Origin: Enoplolaimus lenunculus
Taxonomy: Eukaryota; Nematoda; Enoplea; Enoplida; Thoracostomopsidae
Assembly (NCBI GenBank): GCA_030248215.1
Contig: JASANG010002608.1
Coordinates: 227,797 to 291,796 of the forward strand
DNA: 64,000 nt
Direction: 5' to 3'
Below the pieces are notes generated by a model, which was not told the DNA's origin, did not search any database, and worked only from the letters and a program-made list of their open reading frames with translations. Each line of letters opens with the position of its first letter. Positions within the stretch are counted from its first letter, which is position 1. Positions 1 to 14,500 of this stretch are shown here, piece by piece. The position numbers and the translations under genes were made by a program.

Positions 1-3000
1 CACAGCACGAGATATCCTAGTTTGAGACTGAGTCAATTTAACGATCCGTTGAGTCCAACCTAGTTTTTCCGCAGACGACTGTAAATGAACAGTAATCTGC
101 TGTTGTGGCTGTGTGCCGACCATCAAGGGTCGCTCGTGCGAATCTGGCAGCAGTGCCAGTTTCGTTTTGTTCACCTTAAATGAACGTTGAGGTTGACAAA
201 CAATAAATCCCCAAAACGATGCGCAAACACCCTCAATAAAAGCTTGAGCGTTGAAAGCGGCTGCTAAGTTTCGCGTGGTGAAAATATCTGCACTTCAAAA
301 AATACATCGAAAACTAATTACTTAGCTTTACTAGCAGGTGCACACGCGGTGGTATAGAGGCGTACGCTTCCCCCGTAAGATCAATTTTGTACAAAAACAG
401 TAAGGTCCCTTTTTGTGTAGGTTATAAATTTTCCCTTTTGGGCGATTATACAAATTTATCTAAATCTGTGGTGTTCTACGTTAGTAGATTTACAAAGTTC
501 GCCTGCAGCATTGAGTCACTTTTCACCATGTTTTCATTTCCATCTTCACAGATACACTTCAATCCTTCAATCTAACCTCTTGTGTCGGCACTGTAAGCAC
601 AACCAACTCGATCTGTTCGCCAAACACCATAAGCCAAAAGTCTGCAACTGTGTGAGACAGCGGTAGTTGCGTTGCAATGAATGAACATTCAAAACCAGTA
701 ACGTCCTGAAATGTAAAAGTACAACAAGAAAGCTTTTGTAAACAAAACCTGACCACATTACAGTGCACGGAACAGGAAACCTGGAGTGACCTGACAAAAC
801 AAATCCGCCAAGCGATTTCAGCGCAGTTCAAGTTACCCATTACGTTATTTATGCTCATTTGGCTTCTCGCTCGCGATTTTTCTTCCGGCAATATATTACG
901 GCCACATACGTGCTCCCTGTTATTGAAATAAGCTCTGTACCCCTATTTGATACGTTACAAAGGGACCCATTTCGCAGGCTGACGGGTTTCGGATAGCATA
1001 GAAACCCTAGAGCAACCCTAAATAACCAAACTACGGCATAATATAAACAAAATATACATTTGACACTGGGTACATTCTGTTCAGCAAAGGTTTACCCAAC
1101 AACGCGTTACGTATCTAACCAACGCAACCCTGACCATTGTGACGAGGCAGTACACACAAAAGATATGGCAATATCAATATATACTGCAAAATAAGCAACG
1201 CGTTATCATATCGCAAACCACCAATAAATAACAACTCTATCCTATATTAATAGAAAACGAAGCGAACTCGCACTCTGAAAGGCATCTGTGACGTGACCGA
1301 CTGAACAAAGAATTACCGTTACATTCTCATTCCAAATGATCACGATCCAAACGCCCTAATATGTGATGAAACCTAGTTACAGAAAAAACGTCCTGGTACA
1401 TACGCCCAATACCGACTCGGTTATTTTGCACCGGTATATTTCATTTTATTTACGTTTTGCAACTTTATTTTGCCTCGGAGCAACCACCAAAATGAATTGG
1501 TACGATGAGAAGCAACTGTTCGTTTGTTTATGCACTGGACAACCTAATCGTTTACCGTATGCGATACCAGCTGTTATCAGTTAGTTAATTAGGCGTACAC
1601 CTGTTGCGTTTTGGTACGAACATTAATTGCAGTTGTGTATTGAGTGCAGTTTTAAATGAAGTGTTGCAAACTCATCTGTTGATGCAGGACTTTAATTCAA
1701 AATTAATTTTTAACGCTTTTTACTACGTAAATTTTTTCACGCTAAAATTAAGAATATCAAGATGCAAATGCGATTTTGCAAAATTTGGCAGAAACATTTT
1801 TAATCATTTTACCGTTAGTTAATTGCCCTTCTATTTCCGATACCATACAGCTTTTTGATTTGCGATAATAACGGTTTTAGCGAATTTATTTTCTGATCAA
1901 GCAATAGGCTGGAAACATCACTTCACCCGTGCTACGGTTAAAGATTAATGCAAAACATTTCAATATCGTAGCTCAAGAAGGTATTGTTTACTTCCGTAGG
2001 CTTTTTGTCTATTAGATGCGACCAAAAGGTCAAACAATACACTCTGCGCAACATTAACTTTTCCAAACTTGTACATCTATAAAATCCAACCACCACATCA
2101 GTCATGGCAATCCTATAAACAGCTCACCAAAAGAAGTAAAAAGTCTTCAGTCTCTTACATCAAGCATACTTTACTCAACATACACATTCCTGATTTCAGC
2201 AATAATGAACAGTTTTAAGGCACTTATTCCTTCATTCATAATCTTGGTGTGCATTTTGACGGCATGCGACGCGCTGGGTCGCCGACAGCGGTACAAAGTA
2301 CGCGGTCAGCTGATCTGTCCATCAAATCCGAGAAAAGCGGCAAACGTCAAAGTTAAACTTGTTGATGAAGATGACGGTACGAAGCCCATCGCATTTTAAA
2401 TTAAGCTTACAAGTTGCACACGATAATAAAGCTTGACTCCTAAATCCCATTTCACACGTGAAAGTTTTTTTGCAGCGAGAATTTGGCAACTGCAACATGT
2501 CCGAGCATAGTTTTGAAGAGAGAGTTTGCAGCTGCAGTTTGCAGGTTTATGTATTGTTTGAAAATCTTTTCACAAAACTTGCATCTGCAAATGGCAGCTA
2601 AAAGGTCTCGCTGCAAAAAACTTGCACGTGTGAATAGGATTTCACACTATCACTTTTGAACACACGCACAAACAGGGACGATGATACACCGACAGCAAAA
2701 GGGCATACCTACCAGCACATTACTGATACACATTGGCAGGGGGAAGGTTGTGGCTAAAGAAAGATCCTTTTTAAGCCTGGTAAGGTATTACCAAGAGCCC
2801 CAGCAATTTATCGAAAAACGAGCACATGCAAGGTGTGCAATATGTAATAGTTGAACAATCTCGCTAACGAGAAACCAAATAAGCGTGAATAACGCAACAA
2901 TAAACTAATCCGCGTTTGGCTATCCTGCCACGGCTTACAATCATATTTAGTTTGAGTGCAAAGTGCGAAATTTTTTTGACATTATTTCAGTAATATGGCC

Positions 3001-5547
3001 GAAACATACATCTTTTGCATATTCCAGTTGAAAAAAGTTTCGTGTGGTCGACCCAAGGAGGGTTCCTCATCGCAGCCCTTATCAACTTCCCTGCACACAA
3101 CAGAATGCAGTACAGGTCTGATTTACATTTCAAACAAACTGGTACACACCAGAACGAGAGACATCGTCTAGGAACCTCAATGAACTATAAAGAACATTTT
3201 TCAACGTAACGTTAATCGTTTCTCAAAGTGCTACGAAACATGTCACCAGGAAAAATCGCCCAACCCACTTAACTACATGTGATTCTGATTAACGCAAGTT
3301 GAACATTCAAACCTCAAATATCACAGTAATTTAACTCAGTGTTGCACACAAAAAATGGTATACTTAAAGTGAACCAACCAAAGTGTTTGCCATTTTAGGA
3401 CCCGATCCTGATGACAAAATGGCTGAAACGAAAACAAGCTCAGATGGAAGTTATTCACTTGACGGTACCGAAAGTGAATTTACATCGATTGAGCCGCGTT
3501 TAAAAATTTACCATGACTGCGATGACGGAATTAAACCGTGTCAGGTATAGTTATATTCAAAAATCGCATTTTCAACCGTGTGCAACACCTATCATAAGTT
3601 AGACAGTTGCGGACTGCAAAATTCACAAAGAAACAAGCAGTATTAATTGTAAATCCGTGCTTAACTGAAACATGATAATTTCCTGAAAATAACATCAGCG
3701 AAGGCAGAAACTGAACAACCACCCTTAACGTCAAGCTAATATCAAACAATGTAGTAATGCAAATAACAAACTCTTCGTTATAAGCACAGCATCTCAAACT
3801 TTTGCTATTATATTTTGCTTACGCAAAATATGTACAAGTCAAAATTTGCTCGTGCTAAGCTAATTGTTAGTAATATGGGCGTAATTTTTCCACCGGCCAT
3901 ATTATTTTTCGGCATTACAATTAAACCACCAATAACTTGTGTGCCATTTCTGAATAATTTCCCAATATTTTACATTCTGTATTCGTAAAATATGAACTTA
4001 CTAAAGAACTTGTACTGTTGTATAAAGCAAAATATGTAGTTTGATATGTTTCAACTTAACTAGATCACTATTGCAATCTTCAGCTATGCCAAACACTTAG
4101 ACTGTTACAGTTTAAATTATTTTACAGAAAAAGATTAAAATCAAGTTGCCTGAACGATACATCAACAAAAACGAATATTTCAACGGCGGAGTAATCAACT
4201 TGGAAATGGAGTTCACGGATCAAGGACGTGACTGCATTCATTAAAACTGTTCAGACTTAAAACGATATACGTAGCGTTTAATCACACATATACACTCAAC
4301 TCAGTGGCGGATGCAAAACGTTTCGCAGCAAAGCCACGTTTTCACAAGTTGAATTTGAAAATACTTTCGACTTCTGTTAATATAACAGCTCTTTAAAAAT
4401 AGTGATTTTCATACTTCAACAAAAAGGCAAATTCCTAGAATTATGATAACCGAAACTCAAGTATTCTTTGGGACACCAGCAACCTGTGTAGTTGCTGCTT
4501 ACAAAGCTGCATCAACAGACAATCTGTCAGCTTCCACTAAAAATACGTCTGAGGAACACATACCATTACCCAATCTGCCACTGATTAAAGGTGAAGTAAA
4601 TTATGAATCCATAATAAAACAGTCGAGTCTTTGCTTAAATGTGTAACGCCTATTAACACTGGTCAGAGGATGTCAGACGTATTAAAACATAGTTTAAATC
4701 AAACAAGTCGACCAGTATAAAATTTAACTACTTCTGAAGAGGATATAGTAAAAATTTGAATTTGAAATTCTATGTGTTGTCGTTTACGCTCAAAGATACG
4801 TACTGTTTTATTACCTTTGATGAGAAGATAAAAACAGTTCAAAAAAGACGCAACTACCATACACTCACTTTAATATGCGAAGCATTGATATAGTCATCTT
4901 TTGCGCCTTTCAGAATCACTCGGGTATCATCATCTAAAGATAAATGGCAAATGTACATGTAACATAAATCAAAACTTTTATTAAATATTACTAATACGAG
5001 ATGGCTTTCAAGGTCTTAAACAGCTTTACAGCATGATTATAGTACTGAATAATAAAATTCACACTAACTCTGCCAAGGTGATCAAATACTTATAGAAAGT
5101 TCTTGGTATTACGTACATATTTAAATGCGATTTATTTGCATCAGTTACACATGAGTACCAGCATTAAAGCCAAACTTTTCCATCAACGTTAATATCATTG
5201 GTACTGAAAACAATCGTATTTTAAAACCAGAAGAAATGTGACAATTTTGACGATTATCAAATTATGGTGGTTCTATAATACTTAGTAAACATTCTAATGT
5301 CATTCGGCGCCGTCTGTTGCCCTGCGTCGTTGTTGGGCGTACATACGATCTAGCACGGAAACAGACGCCAAAGTACGCCGATGGACGACAACACACGATA
5401 AGTATACCGCAACACTCAGTTGTTCGCTGCTTTTAGCAACACTAACTTACACGGCATTGTTTCCGGTTGACGATTCTTCGCTGTATAACACCGGGCAACA
5501 GAGATCTTGTGAGCTTTTGAAATCCGCTCCTGCATTTCCGATAACTC
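1..5547 (-). CDS. PTPN23: PTPN23 exons 22-25: N-terminal half of the tyrosine phosphatase domain
   Basis: Exon 22 (5451-5547) gives ISVARCYTAKNRQPETMP; exon 23 (4869-4933) gives YDDTRVILKGAKDDYINAS; exon 24 (577-705) gives FIATQLPLSHTVADFWLMV; exon 25 (174 down to the edge) gives ALLPDSHERPLMVGTQ and then LGWTQRIVKLTQ. These are, in order, the KNR, DYINAS and ATQ-PL-TxxDFW motifs of the PTP fold, closest to HD-PTP. The WPD/WPE loop and HCxxGxGR catalytic loop would be encoded left of base 1. Exons 23 and 24 are separated by a 4.2 kb intron (706-4868) that holds the antisense TTL gene. Confidence 0.92.
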
Positions 5548-8500
5548 CTAAACAAATTTGAAATTTTGCTTTATGTTTAATTACGTTGACAATTCATTCG
5601 TTATTAAAAAGTTTAAAAAGTTTAAGTGTTAATGATAATTCGACAATCATGAAAGGACGGATTTTGGTAAGTTTTCTGGTTAGCAAAAACTTTGACGCTA
5701 TAAACATTACACTGACATTAAAAAATTAGCTAACTACCTGTGTGTGATTCAATATGCGCAAATTACCAAAAAAATAAAAAATCTATTCGTCAAAAAGAAT
5801 AAAGCCTTAGATTAATTGTTACTTCCCGGCGTTTGCCGTTTACAAAAATAATTTGACATCGGGTTTCAGCATATTTAATCTAGGAATGCGCCGAGCCCAA
5901 AATTTCTGCCTATGCCGATGCTAAACCCTAGCTACCACAAACGATTATAGCTTTATGAGAAAGGTCACTTCAATTAATTTTTTAAACACAAACACAAGAG
6001 AGATAAAAGTTTCCCTGATCGGACAGACTGATATACGCCAAGGAGTGAGCATCGGCAAAGAACCGGCAATTTTTTTGCAGTGTGTATACCATGCCGATTA
6101 TTGTCGACACCGATTAATCGGCACATCCCTAATTAAATCAATCAAAATGAACAAACCTTCCATTTAACCTCAAGCGGTGTTGGACCGTTCAAGGATCGCC
6201 GATTAAGTCCTGCTACATATTTTTCAAACTTTTCAACCTCCGCTGCAAAAGCGTCCAGCACTTCTGGTTGTGAGAACGGGTCTACTGAAAACCGACGTTG
6301 CTTTACAACCGAATTGATAGTAGGCCGCGCGTCCGATATAGGTTGATCTATTGGTATAACTGTGGACAAGTTTGAGGAAACAGTTGGTTTGAGTTGATTC
6401 TCTAAACCACGAATAGATAACCTAGTACAACGCAATATTATGTATCAAAGTCATATTAAGCATTTCTTCTTTCCTCTTTTTCAAAGGATTACGCTTCGAA
6501 AAAGATTTACCAAATCCAAAAAATCAATTCAACCTTAAAAATCAAAACACAATCCGCGAACGTCTTGCCTCAAACCTTAACCAGATACTACGTCTTCCAA
6601 AATGCTTCTCATTTCGAGAAAGAAAAAACTAAGTATTTTGAAGCTCTCATGTCTCCTGTGATTGACACTTACCGTAACCTGACACAACAGTCGATATAGG
6701 TGCATCTAAGCTTGCCGATGTACGTCCAGCAATGCCAGTCGATGCAGCGGCTGAAGTAGCAGCATTGTTTGACTGAGCAGATTTTAATATTGCCCCTGTA
6801 ACCGTTAGCAAAATTTATACAATTTATTTATTTGCTGAAACTGAAAGACCGCGCACCATAATACATCACGCCTCCGCAAGCTTTGTTCCGGGTGTGTAAC
6901 GCCACTTTATGTTTCGCTATAATACAATAATGAGAACCTGTGCATTAAATAAAATATATAAATGCAGGCCTCGGAAATCTCAAAAAATCAAATCTCCGCC
7001 TACGTTTCCTCTTCCGATACGAAACAACCAAAAAAATGCGTAAAACCAAATCTGTAACAACTTACAACCACTAACCGACAATTGTGAGGTTTAAGTTCAG
7101 GCGTAAAATACTGATTAACCCTCCGCAACCATAAACCTAATTTTTTTGCGAAGCTTATGTCTAAGTGGTAACCTCAACTAAAAATATGCACAAAGTTAGT
7201 GTCCAACAGCACCTTGTACCTTTGCTCTTGGCCCAAACGGCATCAAAACGCTGTTGGATGTCGTTAGAACAAGATAGACCTATACAGCAAGGTAAGTTTA
7301 AACCTCTGCCTAAGTTTAAGTTTAAGCCTTAACCTTAAATGTGAAGGAAGTAAATACGAAGACCACTTACCTTTGAGATCAGTCGAAACAAACACATCAG
7401 ACGCGCTGCTAGATTTTATTTCAGCTACCGTACAAGCCGATGATTTCACTGGCAACAAAGGCGGTGGCAGATTGCTAGCAGTAGGGGGAGACGTATCAAT
7501 TTCAGTGCGAACTACACTGAAACGTGGTACGGCGTTTGTTGCCAACTGTGAAGTTACCGGTTGTTGATAAGCAATATTTCGCCCTTGCTGTAAATGAGAC
7601 ATATTCGGGATTTTCCCTTGCGAAGGCTGAAAACAGTCTGACACCAACACATTACCCGTTTGAGCCATAGCGACATTCGTAGACGTTCCAATTGAAGACG
7701 AAGCCAAAACTGTAGATCTTGAACCAATAGTAGCAGCCGAACCCCCCGTTGACTGTGATAGTTGGACACCGCCGGGGTCAGAAGGTACCTCGGCACCTAG
7801 TGTTGTCAGAGCGGCTGTAAAACCTGTTGCTGTTCCATGAACAAGAGGAGTTGGGATAAGATTTGCAGCAGGTTGCGAGAACGCTGAGCTAGCCGAAATT
7901 GCTGCCTGAAGAAACGATCCCGGAGACGCACTAGGCTGCCCGCCTATCCATGGTTTATCTTGTGGTATGTGTGCCAATGTTTGCTGCTGAGGGTGAAAAT
8001 TATTCTGTAACACTCCGTTTGCAGAGTTTTGTTGCACAACTGCATACTGTTGCGAATTCGGATATGTTATCTGATGTTTTTGTTCTTGTTGTAATTTGAA
8101 TTGAGGTTGTTGTTGTTGTTGCACCTGTATCTGTCGGTGCTGCTGTAGTTGTATTTGTGGTTGTTGCTGTTGAGGTTGTTGCACATTCATTTGACCAAGC
8201 GACGGGTGCTGAACAAACTGTTGCTGACCTGATATTGTTTGTTGTTGGCACTGTTGTTGTTGTTGTTGTTGTTGTTGTCGTAGTAGTTGTTGTTGTTGTT
8301 GGTGGTGCTGTTGTGGATGTTGAGTTATCTGTGTTGGTGTATACTGATGTTGTTGTTGTTGTTGTTGTTGTTGTTGTCCTAACGAGCCAGATAACTGATG
8401 TGACATCTGAAATTCAGGCTGCTGTTGTTTTGGTTGTCCTAGCTGCTGGTAATGTTGTAGTTGTGGAACGTGTTGTTGACAATACGATTGTTGTTGAATA

Positions 8501-11500
8501 AACTTATGACCAGTAAAATTTTGTAGTCCGGCAGTATTCGAACCGTGCTGATATTGTGATGACCCCACACTTGCACGTTCCTCTTTTGTAACCACATAAG
8601 GCTGCATTTGGTGCTGCTTAAGTCCTACATTTTCTGGATAACCGCTCATTGAACATGCCTGATTTCCAGGGACTGCCGACTGAACAGATTTCAACTGTGG
8701 ATGTTGGCCGCTTGCCAACGAAACTGCAGCAGGGCTCACACCTACAGATCCAGAACTATTTACCGGGGCATTGATATAATAACTAGTGCCTGGTGGGGTA
8801 ACCCCATGAACAGGATTCTGCGAAACATGGGGCTGAAACACAACACTGGGGTGGACTTGCCAGCCGGGACCCGCCAATGACGTGGGCAACATCGGACAGA
8901 GCGCAACGCAATTAGCAGTTGTTGTGCTCGCTGGTAACAATCCTGGTGTTGTATTCAAGCCAAAAGGAGACGACTGGGTGGGGTGAATACCGCAAGAATT
9001 TGGTATGGGATTCACCGAAACTTGGTTATTGCCCAATGTTTGAGAGTTACTTGACAGGATTCGAGGTCCCTGACCTTCTGTTCCAGGACCAGTCTCTACT
9101 ATTGCTTGGCTGTAGCTCGGATATTCGTGAGGATGCTGAGTTGGATGTGATATGTATGACGGGCTATTGATATATTTTCCAGTTAACGGTAACATATTCT
9201 TGTGCGGTTGATACGTTGCCGCTGGCACAGAATTTATTACCTGTCGTGTATCATGACCAGGTTTAGGCGTTGAGCCATCAGTCGGATATTGCATCTTTTG
9301 CATTGCCAGTTGTTGCTGATTAACTATCGGCATTGAGTTGGCAAACTGAGATCCAGGGTTTCCGGAAATTGTGTCCGCACCGGTTCTTTCTGGAAGATAC
9401 ATTTGATTTTGATTGCTGGTCACATTTCTTTCATAACCAACGATTGACGGAATCTGTGATACAGTATTAGCTGCAGCCCCAGCTATGCTTTGATTATACT
9501 GGATCAATTTCTGGTTGCTTTGGGCGTTAACCCCACCGAACTGCTGCTGATTCACCATAGTATTTGAAGTCGATGACGCTTTCAAACCTAAACAAAAAAC
9601 GTTTTTCCTGTAAATATACACATTCTTAAAACAACCGAAATATGTATGCAAGCTTGTAAAACTTGAAAGTTTCAACCGTAAGCAGGCAACACTGTTATTA
9701 AATTCTTCTATTTAGAACTAGAATGATCCTGCATAAATTGATATCCGTGAAACCTTGAGTACGCTAAAATACTGCGAAAAATATATTATTTCAACATATA
9801 CAATATCCGGTATCCGGTTCCTGTTCCGGTAAAAAATTGAATATCCGTATCCGGTTTCGGTATCCCGTAAATTTATATCCGGTCGCACACTGCAAAATGC
9901 GTATGCGGGTGGTGGGTCGTTCTAGCTTCAATAATACAGATAAAAATCATATAGTGCCATTTTTAACCACAAATCTCATGAATCGACAAACTTGCTACTC
10001 AACTACACAATGCATCATATTTTACCTCCGTCAACGTTAGTTCCAGAAGCACCAGGCGGCAAAGGATTCAGCCCGGCCTTTTTCGCTTTATAGTATTCCA
10101 TGTAATCTTTAAGCCGTGGTCCAGTAGTCTTTGTGGATTCCGAAATCGGCACATCAGATATTTCCGACATATCAATGTAAGTGCCTTCAGCGCTTCCGAA
10201 GGTCTCGACTTGCGAAACTGTTGGAAGTAATGCAACAGACGCTGGGGTCGTAGACACAGTCGTTTGTTGCTGCAAAATTCGCTTCCCTTCTTCGGCAGCT
10301 TTATCTAAAAAATTTAATTTCATCCATTTCACTCTGTTCCTGTAGGATAAATATCTGTAAATAGTAAAAGCCAATTAGCTGTTACCCTCGCGGTTCCATA
10401 ATTTGTTCAAGGGAAGCGGTCTTTTGTGCTTTCGTAACTCGGGTTAGTTTTCAATTTTTGCTTCAAAAAATCAAGACGTACCACATGCACAGGTCTGGCC
10501 ATTCGAAAATTTAAAACACCACATATTCTACAACGATCATATCAGGCAACTATTTGACAGCTTAAAATAGGTGCGTCAGGCATATCGATATTTAAATTCA
10601 CCGCTTACGCTTTGCGTCTATATCTGCAACAATGCGGTCCCGTTCAGCATTGAGTTCTGAACAAATTTTTGCAACACGTTTCTCAAGCACGCCAACCGCT
10701 TCGTTTAATTTCGCATAAAACTCCATTCCGCTGCGAGCTTTGTTCTCGATATCGATTACTGTATCGTGGGACTTGATCAACCGATTAATTTCCTCATCAC
10801 GTCTATAACGGCATATGTTAATTATATAGTATCACAAAATGACTGAAAGATTGAGATTTAGAAACAAGGACACTTGGGTTTACGCTTACTTCTAGACTTA
10901 GTAGGCGGACCCTAGTAATTAACATGGGCTTCTATTACAATTGCCCGTTGTACAACAGTAGTACAAAAATGAGGGTTCTGAGACAAAAACGTGCAATTCA
11001 AACAATATTTGCAGCACATTTAAATCCAACAATGCACAATTTAGCAACTTTTTTTGTAAGTTTCAATCAATCAGAAGTAAATTTGAAATTGTATGTGCTC
11101 AGCTAAAATATCTATCGCCCCTAGAAATACAACGCCTACATCCCGAGTGGGGCGTCAGCTTAGCTTTACATTAAGCAACGACTTAAACAGAGAATTGTGT
11201 TGCTCACACAACATACGGAAATAAAATCTGAGGGATGTATGTTGTTTGTTCTGTGCAAATAAATTATACACCAGCGAAAGATTAAAATGTCAACATTTAA
11301 TTGTTTCAGTTGTTATGTACGTCTTTATGTTGGATTAATAGACACACGATATTTTGTAACTCATGTAGCTTACTCGAAAAGCTTTTGATCGAGGTTCCCC
11401 CAATTACATATCGACTATGCCCCTGAGCTTATTGCAAATGCATGTCAGTCCAAAAAAGGCACTTAAACAGACGGGACTTTATCACAATTATCAATAGCAC

Positions 11501-14500
11501 TAATTTATTCCATTGATTGTAGGTTTCTGTTCAAACTTTTCAATTTGTCATGTAAAGTTGTTGACAATTGATTTTTAGAGCCTGGCAATTAGTAATTATT
11601 TCATCAAGTGTGCCGAATTTTGCATTGCTAATTGATTGTAGCTGATGTGCAAGGTTACTAAATGCTTCAGAATTGCGCTTTAAATCCATTTACTCTCATA
11701 TGACAGCAGGACTCGTGATAATCCTATCTAAATAACCGCAAAAATTAATAAATTAGGAAAGTGTTTATTACAGTCTGTGGTGTACTAAATTTTAAAGTGT
11801 TTAAATTCTACAACTATATAATAAGAACAAAAATAATTTTAACGAAATTGAATAAGTAATAGTCTAATGCTTTTTGTCTTTCTTGCTTTTTTCGTTTGCG
11901 CGAAAAAATTTCAAATCCGTAATATTAATGTGAAAATGGACTGTTTTACTACCGCCTTTCTTTGGCCGGCTTGATTTCACGCACGCTGTTTCTGGGTTAA
12001 TTAATAAATAATTCTGCACCAGGAGGTATCAATTCCCGCGTTGCGCATGGATATCTTTTTGTAATACCAACGCGTTCGACTAGGCATACCGAACGTAATA
12101 GCTTTAATTGACATACATTGCGATGCATTAGAGTCAATGTTTCTGGAATAAGAGAGGCTTGTTTGCACGATTGTTATTTATTGCAGTTGTGCTGTCCAAA
12201 CAAATTGACCAAGGCCACCTTAAAATCTGCGCTAAGCGGTTTACCGTTTGGCATTAAAACTCGTGCACTAATTTAAAAGCAAAACACTGGGTTTAAAAAC
12301 TCTTCATTTCCTGGGATAAAAATTTTATTGCCGTTGTGTCATTCAAGGTATTGCTGGGGCGTATATATCAACCCAGGAGCTGTCGACGATTGCATTTTGC
12401 ACGAGTTTATCTGATAACTGATCCAGTTCGTTTTTAAAAATATTAAACTGCTCAGCTGTGCTAAGTTTACGTTTCTTTTTATTTACATGTAAATTTGAAA
12501 CTAATTTTAAGTAAAGCAAGCAACAAGTGAACAATTATGATTAATAAATGATTAAAAAGCCACAGCCAACGCGCTTAAAGTTTTTATACGGTTTACAAAC
12601 TGAAATTTATCCAAATATATCTAAACGCAAAATCTGTGACTTTTTGATTGATGTTGCTCCTTTTCTTCTGTTTAACTTTATACTATGTTTTGCATGAATT
12701 GGTGACACGCACCGACCTGTTTTAGGACGCGTTTTAAAAGTTTTGTTTTGCTTTCTTCTTCGATTACCGCAACCTGTTAGATTTTTGTACAGTGTACGTA
12801 AAGTCAAATCAGTAGCAATACTTTGCCTATATTTTTGCAATCTTTTTTGACAACTTGGCTTTGTGCAGATCGGCGGTTCTACTGGAACCCTGATTTTTAG
12901 ACTTTTTCCATACTGGCAAGCGATTTTGAAGTTATGAATAAAGTTATACATGTTCCACATTGATTTAAGGCAATGAAAACGACGGAAAATGAATTTCAAA
13001 ACCACCTAATTTGGAGAATTATACTTTGTCATTCAAAGCTTCCACTGAGAAAATACTGCGTAAAATGTGAAATAACACCTATTCGGTTTTACCGCTAAAA
13101 TTAAAATCTTAACACATTTAAGACTAAAAATTCCGATTCCGATTCCGACGAGCAAATCCAATTCCGACGAGCAAATCCAATTCCGACCCCAATTCCGACT
13201 CAGGGCAGAATTACGTTCCAGTTAGAACCCTGCTATATAATGAGACCTGGAAAACGTTCGTGTTTGGTGGACTGTTGCTGATTGAAGCCGCACAATACTA
13301 TATTGAGAATTTATATGCAAAACTGGTTATTCTGCATCACCTACAGAGCTGTGGTTTGCATATGTCAGAATAGATGTAAACCTTGATACACCTGACATTA
13401 AATCAACGCCTTCTGTATCTTCCAAAATAAATGACCGACTCGGAGAATGTTTTACCTGCAGGGAAACCAACTGGAATATTTGTATCCTAATTTTGAGTTT
13501 CCGTCGTGTATCAGATTAGCTGTTATTAATGACTCAATCAGTGAATTTACATAACAATAACGCGCTGACGGTATCTTTTCAAACAGCCGGTCGTCAGAAT
13601 TGTCACCTGTAACGCGTAATATGAACGAGAATTCGTGGGAAGAAAAGTAATTATGTTTCTAAAAAGTTTTGCTAATACCGGATACACGATTTCACGGAGA
13701 CCTACCTGCCAGCGCGTAAGGTAAAGTTGAAGCGGGTAAACTGTACAATTTACAAAGCTGTTTTGAGTATTGTACGGAAACTGCTTAAGCGCTGCGCTAC
13801 TTAAAAGTGTGAAATAAAAGCTGTCATTATCATGTTGCATTTCATTTCAAAGTAATATGGATATAATACACAGCTATCACTATTCTTTATAGTTTTTATG
13901 CTGAAACCAACAGTAGTTCATTTACTATTTGTGACTTTAGTTTGAATATCGTTGATATCTTCATCATCAGATTCTGTGACTCCATCGTTCCATAACTTCT
14001 TCAAGCGTCAAAGCCTGATTTAAGAATATCAATGACGTGTAATTTGTCCATTTGGCAGTCGCTTTGGTGCGTTGAGCCATAACGACGCATTATTGGATTG
14101 TCACTGCTGCAACCCCAGCAGCTTGCATACATCAGCCCCTGTATTTCGTTTAATATTTCTTGGTCTGAGAAGCGTAACTGTTGAAAATCTATTGCGGTCC
14201 AAAACCTCAAATTGTGGCTTATAATGTAAAAATCTGACTTGAAACTCCAAAGTCGCCTGCTTTTACACCCGTTGCAAGGATTTTTTGGTAGTGGTATTTT
14301 TGCAGCTCATTATCTATGGTTGTTCGCTTCCGTCACCAATTTTTCGGTCATGTTCTGCAATCGGTGTGCTGGTGGATGCATCATTCTTCTTTGAACTACG
14401 TCACATATTTCATCAGTCCAATTTTTCTCCGCCCATTTTTAAAACTGGAATTTCCCAGAGAGATCCTAACATGATCACCCAAATACTATACAAACTTAGG

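Noticed and set aside
559-891. 110-codon frame taken as a whole gene
   Set aside because: Only 577-705 is coding; it is PTPN23 exon 24, and the rest lies in flanking introns.
8157-8501. Plus-strand valine-rich open frame
   Set aside because: It is the antisense of the polyglutamine codons in PTPN23 exon 19, with no independent support.
10924-11106. 60-codon plus-strand frame inside the PTPN23 intron
   Set aside because: AT-rich, no motif, no flanking splice signals.
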